A stretch of 27,752 nt of DNA, from IMG/VR virus record IMGVR_UViG_3300007734_000891, positions 1-27,752 of that record. One strand, 5' to 3'. Each line of letters begins with the position of its first letter. Position 1 is the first letter of the stretch. This DNA is from a virus. Under the pieces are notes generated by a model. It made no database searches, was not told the origin of the DNA, and saw nothing but the letters and a program-made list of their open reading frames with translations. Positions 1 to 4,834 of the stretch are shown piece by piece. The position numbers were made by a program, and so were the translations under genes.

Positions 1-207
1 GCGGTCGTGGGCATCGCGGGCGTCGGCGTGGGCCTTGGCCAGTGTGGCCTCTGCGTTGGGGTCGCGCCGCAGGTAGGCGGGGACGTCGAGCCAGTCGGCC
101 CAGCGTGTGTGTGTGGCGAGAACCGCGTCGGCGGTTTGGGCGACGTCGGCGCGGGCTTGGGCGGCCAGGTCGTGCTGGGCGGCGCGCAGCGTGTGTTGCA
201 GGTCCAT
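1..207 (-). CDS. Unknown small alpha-helical phage protein, cut by the window edge
   Basis: Reading leftward from an ATG at 207, the frame stays open for 69 codons to the window edge, so the gene is partial at its 3' end. It starts MDLQHTLRAAQHDLAAQA and continues as an alanine-rich, charged, probably helical sequence with a Trp-x-x-Trp segment (RWADWLDVPAYLRR) near residues 35-47. A purine-rich ribosome binding site (GAGGGG) lies just before the ATG on the minus strand. Third codon positions are mostly C or G, as in the other leftward genes. It is the last visible gene of the leftward unit that begins at 1387. I do not recognise the family and no function can be assigned. Confidence 0.7.
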   Translation of the reverse strand, partial: MDLQHTLRAAQHDLAAQARADVAQTADAVLATHTRWADWLDVPAYLRRDPNAEATLAKAHADARDAHDR

Positions 208-259
208 GCTCCCCTCAGTGTGCGCCCGTGGGCGCGTTGTGCCGGCTTATGCCGGGGCA

Positions 260-302
260 GGCCAGTGCGGTCTTGAACCGCCGCGGTCGTGAGCCGCTGG
301 CC
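260..302. other. Intercistronic dyad-rich segment
   Basis: The 101-base gap between the leftward genes 309-560 and 1-207 contains an outer inverted repeat GGCCAG (260-265) / CTGGCC (297-302). Smaller GCGGT/ACCGC-type stems are nested inside, and a CCGGC-TTAT-GCCGG hairpin lies just to the left at about 240-253. No T-run follows on the minus strand, so it is not a clear intrinsic terminator. It could be a folded intercistronic RNA or simply chance in GC-rich DNA. Confidence 0.3.
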
Positions 303-308
303 TGTGAG

Positions 309-560
309 TTAGGCGCGGCGTTGCTCGCGCTGTACCGCGCGGTACTCTGCGCGGATGAGGTCCACGAGCGGCCAACGGGCGGTGTCGCCGTTGACCAGGG
401 TGTTGCCCATGTGCGACAAACCGTCGCAGACCTGCACGAGGTCGCCGCGGATGTACTCGCGGACGTAGCCGCCACCCGCCGGGCAGTAAAACTCGCGGAT
501 GCGCCAGGTCGTCTCGATGGTGACGCGGTTGGGCGCCTGTGCTGTGATTTTTGTACGCAT
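309..560 (-). CDS. Unknown small phage protein (83 aa)
   Basis: The ATG at 560 is preceded on the minus strand by AGAGAGG, a good ribosome binding site. The product begins MRTKITAQAPNRVTIETTWR and has two short beta-like stretches (RVTIETTWRIREFYCP, YVREYI) followed by a helical, charged tail ending REQRRA. It has two cysteines and no visible membrane segment or known motif. It sits between the gp88-like gene (674-1387) and the edge gene (1-207), all leftward, and is probably co-transcribed with them from the promoter at 1424-1452. Third-position base use matches its neighbours. I do not recognise the family. Confidence 0.7.
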   Translation of the reverse strand: MRTKITAQAPNRVTIETTWRIREFYCPAGGGYVREYIRGDLVQVCDGLSHMGNTLVNGDTARWPLVDLIRAEYRAVQREQRRA

Positions 561-673
561 GTTGCCTCTCTGCGGTTGCCGTGCCGCTTGTGTGTGGCGG
601 GGTTGCCACGGTGGCGCATGTCGCGCCAGTGCCGCCCGACAACCGCAGCTGCCGGGCGATCTGGCGATACAGG

Positions 674-1387
674 CTAGGTGTCCGATTTGGCCAACCGAAG
701 CTTGGCTTGCGCCACAAATTTACCATGGCGAGCGATTGCCACCGATGCCTTGCGCGGGCTGGCCCCGCCGTCACAGTAGCCGCATTCGTCGCAGGTAATC
801 GCGTCACCGCGCACCCATTGCGGGCAGGCAATTTCGCCGTGCTCGTTCTTGCCACGCCACGGTGCGGCATCGGCGGGAAGATGCCGGAAACTGCGGCCGC
901 CAAGCGCGCGAATTTCTGCCACGTCCGCCAGTGTGTCTGCGGAACCCATCAGGCTACTGAGAAGATCGGGACGCGTCCGCCAGCCGTGGGTGTACCCGAG
1001 CGGTTGATCTGCCCCAGCTGCGGCCAGTGCCGCGGAAACCGACTGGTAAGCCGCCGCGGGGATAGCCGATGGGTCGCCAATGGCGGTCCAACGCGGGCGA
1101 CGTCCGCCCACGGCACGCTTGAGATGTGACGTTGTCGCGCGGATCTTGCCGACCACCATGCCCGCCCGCCCCTCCCAGGCGTAGCACACCTCGCCAACGT
1201 TGCGCGCCGCTTTGAGCGCGGCCGGCGCGATGTTCGCGGGCAATAAAACGCAGTCGCCGCACACTTCACGCGCCCCACCGCTGGCCGGCACGATCCAGAT
1301 TTGCGCCATGTCGCCGATCTTGCGATTCTTCGACTTAGAGTCTTGAAGCCAGACGATCGCCCGATCGTCGCGGTACAATTCCAACAT
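674..1387 (-). CDS. Cysteine-rich phage protein resembling the mycobacteriophage gp88 family
   Basis: This 237-aa protein starts at the ATG at 1387, behind AAGGTGG on the minus strand. Near residues 18-50 it has NRKIGDMAQIWIVP followed by a CGDC motif (C43, C46), then a CYAWEG motif at C68. A second cluster, CPQW...CDECGYC (C188, C199, C202, C205), lies near the C-terminus. From memory, this arrangement (K-x-G-x-M-x-Q-x-W-I, CGDC, CY, then CP...CxxCxxC) is that of a widespread phage family named after mycobacteriophage gene product 88. The paired cysteines suggest metal or iron-sulfur binding, but the biochemical role of the family is not known to me. It is the first gene of a leftward unit with its own strong promoter at 1424-1452, which suggests it is an important early product. 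Confidence 0.8.
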   Translation of the reverse strand: MLELYRDDRAIVWLQDSKSKNRKIGDMAQIWIVPASGGAREVCGDCVLLPANIAPAALKAARNVGEVCYAWEGRAGMVVGKIRATTSHLKRAVGGRRPRWTAIGDPSAIPAAAYQSVSAALAAAGADQPLGYTHGWRTRPDLLSSLMGSADTLADVAEIRALGGRSFRHLPADAAPWRGKNEHGEIACPQWVRGDAITCDECGYCDGGASPRKASVAIARHGKFVAQAKLRLAKSDT

Positions 1388-1423
1388 GTGACCACCTTAC
1401 AACGGCTCCCGCCGTGTGTGTGT

Positions 1424-1452
1424 AGTATACCCAATTTCGCGTGTGTGTGCAA
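1424..1452 (-). promoter_or_regulatory. Sigma-70-type promoter for the leftward gp88-like unit
   Basis: On the minus strand TTGCAC (1452-1447) and TATACT (1429-1424) are separated by exactly 17 bases. They match the bacterial consensus TTGACA/TATAAT at five of six positions in the -35 box and four to five of six in the -10 box. The predicted start is near 1417, about 30 bases before the ATG at 1387, leaving room for the AAGGTGG ribosome binding site. Three GT/CA tracts (1414-1423, 1441-1449, 1456-1462) flank or overlap the core. Confidence 0.7.
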
Positions 1453-1523
1453 CTTGTGTGTGCGGTAGAGGCTGAGATAACGGGGCCATGCGCCGGCAGG
1501 CATGGGTGGCGGTGGCGGTGGCC

Positions 1524-1573
1524 AAAAACGACAACGGCCGCCCCCGCAAAGGGACGGCCGTCGCCGGTTGTCG
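1524..1573 (-). terminator. Rho-independent terminator of the leftward six-gene unit
   Basis: On the minus strand the sequence forms a GC-rich hairpin. The outer stem is CGACAAC (1573-1567) with GTTGTCG (1535-1529), and an inner GGCCG/CGGCC pairing encloses a CCC/GGG step. It is followed directly by TTTTT (1528-1524). It lies just past the stop at 1583 and upstream of the promoter at 1424-1452, so it separates two leftward units. There is no T-run in the rightward direction. Confidence 0.65.
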
Positions 1574-1582
1574 CGCCGCAGG

Positions 1583-1861
1583 CTAGTCGCAGAGACCGAC
1601 CAGCGCCCGCACCGTATCATCGGCCCACCGGGCATGTACGATGTAGCCGCGCCCGACCATTTCACGCGCCGACCGGGTCAGCAGCGCCAAGACGTCGGCG
1701 GAACCCATGCCATCCTGAGCGAAGATCATCGGCTCCCCGATGTGGACAGGGAAGGTCAAACCACCCGCGGCGAGATCGCGGAGAATCTCCCGCTCACGCC
1801 GAGCTGAAACAGGCTCCGCCAGCACGTTGCCGCAGCGATCTTCCCAAACGCGCATCAGCAT
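1583..1861 (-). CDS. Unknown small phage protein (92 aa), last gene of the leftward unit
   Basis: I chose the ATG at 1861 because GTGGGG lies about six bases upstream on the minus strand. A GTG at 1873 (four residues longer) and an ATG at 1855, which forms TGATG with the upstream stop, are also possible. The product (MLMRVWEDRCGN...) has a charged helix near residues 18-30 (SARREREILRDLA) and a second helical region near 50-70. It has no membrane segment or known motif. The start overlaps the stop of the 1855-2070 gene, which suggests coupled translation, and a hairpin terminator follows the stop. The family is not recognised. Confidence 0.65.
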   Translation of the reverse strand: MLMRVWEDRCGNVLAEPVSARREREILRDLAAGGLTFPVHIGEPMIFAQDGMGSADVLALLTRSAREMVGRGYIVHARWADDTVRALVGLCD

Positions 1862-2070
1862 GTCGCACCCCACAGCACCACCGGCCGCGCCGGCAGCAGG
1901 AAAAGGCGAGCCCGACCGTCAGGCCCGCGCAGGGTCGCTTGGCCATCGCGCGCACAGATGCGCAGCGCCCGCCGCTTGGCCGTTGCTGCCGAACGACAGA
2001 CCAGCACCGTCCGACCAGTCGCGGAGGTCACCGACCAGTAGCCCTCGAACCAAGAATCGCTACTCGACAT
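1855..2070 (-). CDS. Unknown small basic phage protein (71 aa)
   Basis: The ATG at 2070 opens a frame beginning MSSSDSWFEGYWSVTSATGR and ending ARPVVLWGATC. A G-rich run (GGGGGGC) on the minus strand before the start may act as ribosome binding site. The protein is short, basic and beta-like, with a pattern of a tryptophan-containing strand, TVLVC, an arginine-rich turn and LFLLPARPVVLW, which suggests a small single domain. The start overlaps the end of the 2060-2260 gene by 11 bases, and the stop overlaps the start of the next gene. No family is recognised and the function is unknown. Confidence 0.6.
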   Translation of the reverse strand: MSSSDSWFEGYWSVTSATGRTVLVCRSAATAKRRALRICARDGQATLRGPDGRARLFLLPARPVVLWGATC

Positions 2071-2260
2071 GAGCGCCCCCCATCTCGATGAGGTAGCGGG
2101 CGAGCAGCAGCCGCAGGGCCAGCCGGGGCTTGTCCGCGCCCTTGGCCTGACCGACCAGCGCCGCCGCATCTGCGGCCAACCCACAAAGCGCCGAGATGTC
2201 GCGGCGCGACTCCGCCCGCTCAAAATCCGCATCCCACCGTTCGTACCACGAATTCGCCAT
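2060..2260 (-). CDS. Unknown small helical phage protein (66 aa)
   Basis: I chose the ATG at 2260 because GGGAG lies eight bases upstream on the minus strand; longer in-frame extensions have unlikely composition. The product begins MANSWYERWDADFERAESRR and looks wholly alpha-helical, with a hydrophobic Ala/Leu-rich second half (CGLAADAAALVGQA, RLALRLLLARYLIEMGG). It could be a small helical-bundle or oligomerising protein. It overlaps the next gene by 11 bases, which suggests translational coupling. I do not recognise the family. Confidence 0.6.
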   Translation of the reverse strand: MANSWYERWDADFERAESRRDISALCGLAADAAALVGQAKGADKPRLALRLLLARYLIEMGGAHVE

Positions 2261-2352
2261 GACACCGACTCCCGCGGCATCTCGCCGCACTGGCAGCACT
2301 ACGCTACCGCCGCTGCCCGCCAGCCCGGAGACTGACAGGCAGGGACAGCAGA

Positions 2353-2544
2353 CTAGCGATAGAGGAGGGAGTAGAGCCGCCCGATCTCGCGAGACGCCCG
2401 ATCCTCGACGGCGGTCCAGTAGTGGTACGATGACCACCGGGGAGGGGACCGCATCCCCGCCGCAGCCGCACGCCGCCCCGCAGCATCGCGCCGCCGCTCT
2501 AGGGCATCGATGCGCGCAGAGATCCGCAGATGATTAGTATTCAT
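2353..2544 (-). CDS. Unknown small helical phage protein (63 aa)
   Basis: The start codon at 2544 forms an ATGA overlap with the stop of the upstream 2541-2978 gene. A strong GGAGGG ribosome binding site lies on the minus strand just before it. The product begins MNTNHLRISARIDALERRRD, an amphipathic, arginine-rich helix. The second half (SSYHYWTAVEDRASREIGRL) is also probably helical, with aromatic residues. Its size and basic charge would suit a small regulator or nucleic-acid-contacting protein, but there is no recognised motif. Confidence 0.65.
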   Translation of the reverse strand: MNTNHLRISARIDALERRRDAAGRRAAAAGMRSPPRWSSYHYWTAVEDRASREIGRLYSLLYR

Positions 2545-2978
2545 GACGCCCTCCAGTACCGCGCGAATGTGCCCGACGGCAAGCCCGACTCCGCCCGCGC
2601 TTGGCAGTACGCCATCCCGCGCTGGCGCATGTCGCCGACCAACGCCCGCCGCTCGCATGGAGTCACGGCCGGCCCAACCAGTGGTAGGCGCTGTGCCGCC
2701 GCCGCCCCAGACTCTGCCGCCGCCCAGGTCGCCCGCACTTGAGCGATGACGCCCCACTGCGCGGGAGTCAGCCGCCCAAGCGTCACCGTCCACTGGACAG
2801 GGGTCACCCCTTGCGCCGTGGCATGCCACCGACGATCCGCGACGTCCGACTCGCTGGCGTAAGACAGCACCTCGACCACGATCGGCACCGCATCGACGTC
2901 AGAGACAGTAGGCCGAGCACGGAGAACCGACCAGTCGGTTGTGGGCAGGACGCCTGCCCGAAGATCGGCGCTAGTCAT
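2541..2978 (-). CDS. Unknown phage protein (145 aa)
   Basis: The ATG at 2978 lies inside the end of the previous gene, with an 8-base overlap. The product begins MTSADLRAGVLPTTDWSVLR, has beta-like stretches in the first half (VPIVVEVLSYAS, VQWTVTLG) and an alanine-rich helix near residues 85-100 (WGVIAQVRATWAAAES). It ends with a helical segment including CERRALVGDMRQRGMAYCQA. Two cysteines lie in the C-terminal third. No membrane segment or recognised domain is visible. The overlaps at both ends (8 and 4 bases) show it belongs to the leftward unit and is probably translated by coupling. Confidence 0.65.
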   Translation of the reverse strand: MTSADLRAGVLPTTDWSVLRARPTVSDVDAVPIVVEVLSYASESDVADRRWHATAQGVTPVQWTVTLGRLTPAQWGVIAQVRATWAAAESGAAAAQRLPLVGPAVTPCERRALVGDMRQRGMAYCQARAESGLPSGTFARYWRAS

Positions 2979-3216
2979 GGCGCACCCCCCAGAAGGATGC
3001 GGACTGCGCATCGAGAGGAGCACCCGCGAGCATCGCCGCCGCCGCATCGTCAGCAAAGACAGCCCGACCAATCCACAGTTTGCGCCGCAGAGGCGAAAGG
3101 CACCTCGCCGCCCGACGCCGAGCGACGCCAGCCAACGCAACCACCGCGCCGGGGAGATGAACCGCCACCGCACCAGTGAGCGCACGATCAAAATCGACCA
3201 AAGAAATATCTGACAT
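2971..3216 (-). CDS. Unknown small phage protein (81 aa), first gene of the leftward unit
   Basis: I chose the ATG at 3216 because AGGTGG precedes it on the minus strand. A 17-residue longer form would start upstream of the predicted transcription start. The product begins MSDISLVDFDRALTGAVAVH and contains an Ala/Val-rich hydrophobic stretch (GAVVALAGVA) followed at once by an arginine-rich segment (RRRAARCLSPLRRKLW). This could be a short membrane-associated segment or simply a helix. It is the promoter-proximal gene of a six-gene unit read from the promoter at 3258-3286. The family is not recognised. Confidence 0.6.
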   Translation of the reverse strand: MSDISLVDFDRALTGAVAVHLPGAVVALAGVARRRAARCLSPLRRKLWIGRAVFADDAAAAMLAGAPLDAQSASFWGVRHD

Positions 3217-3257
3217 CTCGCACCACCTACCACCAGCGACTACCGCCGGATACCCCC

Positions 3258-3286
3258 AGCATGGCACACCTCGCGCCCGCCGTCAA
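3258..3286 (-). promoter_or_regulatory. Promoter of the leftward six-gene unit
   Basis: On the minus strand TTGACG (3286-3281; five of six to consensus) is followed after 17 bases by an extended TGC plus CATGCT (3263-3258) -10 box. The predicted start near 3251 gives a leader of about 34 bases to the ATG at 3216. The -10 box overlaps the upstream-most possible ATG (3261) of the rightward gene, so the two directions may compete. Confidence 0.5.
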
Positions 3287-3356
3287 CAAAAAGCGCGCAC
3301 CGTGGGGCGGGAATAACGAGATGCGAGCATTCGCTCAGGTATGCGCGCAAGGGCAC

Positions 3357-3385
3357 TTGCCGCCAGTCGATTGTGCGCGTATCGT
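3357..3385 (+). promoter_or_regulatory. Candidate promoter of the rightward HTH-like gene
   Basis: TTGCCG (3357-3362) and TATCGT (3380-3385) are 17 bases apart, each matching four of six consensus positions. The predicted start near 3392 gives a leader of about 30 bases, containing GGGAAAGGGAAA, to the ATG at 3423. Position and spacing support it; the boxes themselves are only fair. Confidence 0.4.
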
Positions 3386-3422
3386 GGACAATGCCCAGCC
3401 GATTGGGCGGGAAAGGGAAACA

Positions 3423-4145
3423 ATGGCGAGGGCGAGCGCTGCCGCAAGGTTGGCCGACGTTGACGGCATGCTACGTAGAGGCACGCAGGAAAGGGAGAAC
3501 CCCAGCTCGAAGCCTGTTGCCGAGAGGAAGCCTGTTTTTGACTTGGACGCGCTGAACCGTGGCGCGCAGGCTGGCGACGGCCTCAACTCGCTAGTGCGGG
3601 CTGGCCAAACGACCGACGAGCACGCCCGCGAAGTGGTGAGGTGGTGGCACAACCGCGGAGCTGGGGTGTCGCAAATCTGTCGGATCACGACGTTGAGCGC
3701 ACCCGAAGTGCAACGCCACCTAACGGCACTCGCCCGCGAACTCGGCCCGCTCGAACCCGAGACACGCGACGAACTGTCGACGCGACTGCAAACGCAACTC
3801 GACCAGCAGCGCTGCCAACTGCAAGACCTCGCCGAGCACGCCGACAAGCCAGCCGACCGCATCGCCGCCCACCGCGCGCTACTTTTGCTAGCACGCACCC
3901 ACGCAGACATTGCCGGCCTACACCGCACCCAAGACACCGAGCTCGCCCGCAGCATCGAAGCCCTACTCGCCCACGACGGCACCACACGCGTCGCTATCGC
4001 CATCGAGCACGCCCAAGCCGACGACAAGCGCCACGCCGACGAAGGCGCACGCCTGCACCGCTCGCAAGCCGCCGCCGAGCGCAAGCACTACCGCCCCGCT
4101 ACGAATCCGAGCATCGACGCCCCCGCAGACGACGCCGATCTGTAG
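3423..4145 (+). CDS. DNA-binding-like protein with a helix-turn-helix segment; possible small terminase or regulator
   Basis: This rightward gene precedes the repeat-rich region. I chose the ATG at 3423 (240 aa) because GGGAAAGGGAAA precedes it. The frame is open back to an ATG at 3261 (294 aa), but that start lacks a ribosome binding site and overlaps the leftward promoter. Counting from 3423, residues about 68-105 (VVRWWHNRGAGVSQICRI, TTLSAPEVQRHL) read like a helix-turn-helix of the kind seen in small terminases and recombinases. It is followed by a long charged helix (RLQTQLDQQRCQLQDLAEHA) and a helical part ending ARTHADIAGLHRTQD, a pattern I associate with terminase small subunits. The C-terminal 60 residues are charged and low-complexity. 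It could bind the repeats at 4469-4765 as TerS, an origin-binding protein or a regulator; this is inference. Confidence 0.6.
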   Translation: MARASAAARLADVDGMLRRGTQERENPSSKPVAERKPVFDLDALNRGAQAGDGLNSLVRAGQTTDEHAREVVRWWHNRGAGVSQICRITTLSAPEVQRHLTALARELGPLEPETRDELSTRLQTQLDQQRCQLQDLAEHADKPADRIAAHRALLLLARTHADIAGLHRTQDTELARSIEALLAHDGTTRVAIAIEHAQADDKRHADEGARLHRSQAAAERKHYRPATNPSIDAPADDADL

Positions 4146-4254
4146 CATCGCGACACGCGAAGGCCACCGACCAGCAGGCTAGCCCGCGGCACACGCCCGC
4201 CCCACTGGCCAGCGCACCCGCCAATCGCACGCACCCCGCCAAAAAAATTTTCTC

Positions 4255-4368
4255 GCTCGCTTCGCTCGCTCGGGTTGCAGTTACGCACTGCAACCCTGCA
4301 TACGCTGGACTATGAATTAGCGGCTGAAGTAGTCGGGAAAACACCGCCTTTCTGCTCGCTTCGCTCGC
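4255..4368. repeat. Pair of 15-bp direct repeats GCTCGCTTCGCTCGC
   Basis: Identical copies lie at 4255-4269 and 4354-4368, 99 bases apart. The first directly follows an A7T4 tract and precedes the GGGTTGCAG hairpin; the second is flanked by CT and AG. On the minus strand the unit reads GCGAGCGAAGCGAGC, which contains the compact GC-GAA-GC mini-hairpin motif. Confidence 0.6.
4272..4296. other. Perfect 9-bp hairpin (GGGTTGCAG / CTGCAACCC)
   Basis: The arms 4272-4280 and 4288-4296 are perfect complements around the 7-base loop TTACGCA. No T-run follows in the rightward direction. In the leftward direction the nearest T-run (4247-4241) is about 20 bases away, so this is not a standard intrinsic terminator. 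Part of the left arm and loop (GTTGCAGTT) recurs at 4523-4531. Confidence 0.55.
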
Positions 4369-4468
4369 AGTTGGTAGTACGGGAGGCGGCCCGAATAGAT
4401 GGTTGCGGTGTCACGATGATAGCCCTCTCGCCACTTGTACCAAAAAAGCGTTTCAAAACGGGTAGTCT

Positions 4469-4765
4469 GAATAGTTTGCCTCCAAAATGACGGGTTATGA
4501 TCAAACCCTTCATTTTTTTCCTGTTGCAGTTCGCACACTTTGACAGGTTTGACGGGTTTGAATAGTTTTTGGGTAAGGAACCCGTTCCGTGTGCGCGCCC
4601 GCCTGCCTCAGCAGAAACTCCTATCAAAAACCCTTCAAACCCTTCAAACCCTTCAGCAGGAACACGGCTGTTCCCGCACCCTCGGCCTGCAACCGGGGGC
4701 AATCACTGGTTAGTTTTGCGCTGAAGGGTTGCGCGGGGGTGCTGACGGGTTTTGGGAAACCCTTC
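4469..4765. repeat. Iterated 9-bp repeats in two mirrored tandem triplets plus scattered copies
   Basis: The forward unit AAACCCTTC occurs as three perfect tandem copies at 4628-4654 and singly at 4503-4511 and 4757-4765. The reverse-complement type (GAAGGGTTT) occurs as a degenerate tandem triplet GACAGGTTT-GACGGGTTT-GAATAGTTT at 4542-4568. Single reverse-type copies are at 4469-4477 (GAATAGTTT), 4489-4497 (GACGGGTTA), 4723-4730 (GAAGGGTT) and 4744-4752 (GACGGGTTT). Each triplet is followed within 4-8 bases by a GGAAC/GTTCC dyad (4577-4588; 4659-4674). Such repeats are usually binding sites for an initiator, terminase or partition protein. Confidence 0.75.
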
Positions 4766-4799
4766 ACAACCTGTCAGCGGGCTGGCGGGCAGGCCAGAG

Positions 4800-4828
4800 T
4801 TGTCAGCCGCGGGTCGGGTTGCTACTCT
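4800..4828 (+). promoter_or_regulatory. Promoter of the late (packaging and virion) operon
   Basis: TTGTCA (4800-4805) and TACTCT (4823-4828) are separated by exactly 17 bases. The predicted transcription start falls about seven bases past the -10 box, on or next to the ATG at 4835. There is no proper ribosome binding site before that ATG, so the first mRNA may be leaderless. Confidence 0.5.
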
Positions 4829-4834
4829 TAGGGC

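Larger units (their letters stand above)
4146..4834. other. Non-coding, AT-enriched, repeat-rich region (candidate origin, pac/cos or centromere-like site)
   Basis: This stretch of 689 bases has no convincing gene and is visibly richer in A and T than the rest of the window. In order it holds an A7T4 tract (4241-4251), two copies of a 15-mer (4255-4269, 4354-4368), a 9-bp hairpin (4272-4296), and a related pair GTTGCAGTT(A)CGCAC (4274-4288, 4523-4536). A T7 run (4513-4519), two blocks of tandem 9-mers with adjacent dyads (4542-4588, 4628-4674) and an imperfect inverted repeat (4741-4777) follow. The last 35 bases contain the promoter of the next gene. Iterated short sites, a hairpin and AT-rich tracts are typical of replication origins, and the position next to the terminase genes also suits a packaging site. 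Confidence 0.6.

Noticed and set aside
42-1129. Several rightward frames over the gp88-like gene and its neighbours
   Set aside because: The leftward frames carry the gp88-like cysteine motifs and good ribosome binding sites; the rightward products lack any coherent pattern.
1441-2091. A 216-codon rightward frame across the leftward small genes
   Set aside because: It crosses the terminator and promoter, and its product is Arg/Pro-rich shadow sequence. The leftward genes have starts, ribosome binding sites and overlaps that fit an operon.
4241-4296. A possible intrinsic terminator after the 3423-4145 gene
   Set aside because: The hairpin at 4272-4296 has no T-run in the rightward direction, and in the leftward direction the T-run is too far from the stem and no leftward gene lies upstream.
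4628-4654. A possible CRISPR-like array
   Set aside because: The 9-bp units are tandem without spacers, and no cas-like gene is present.
4310-4702. A 130-codon leftward frame through the repeat region
   Set aside because: Because the repeat unit is 9 bp it translates as EGF-EGF-EGF and SNPSNLSK without a stop, which can make a chance frame look coding. There is no ribosome binding site and base use is unlike the phage genes, so I treat the region as non-coding, though coding cannot be wholly excluded.
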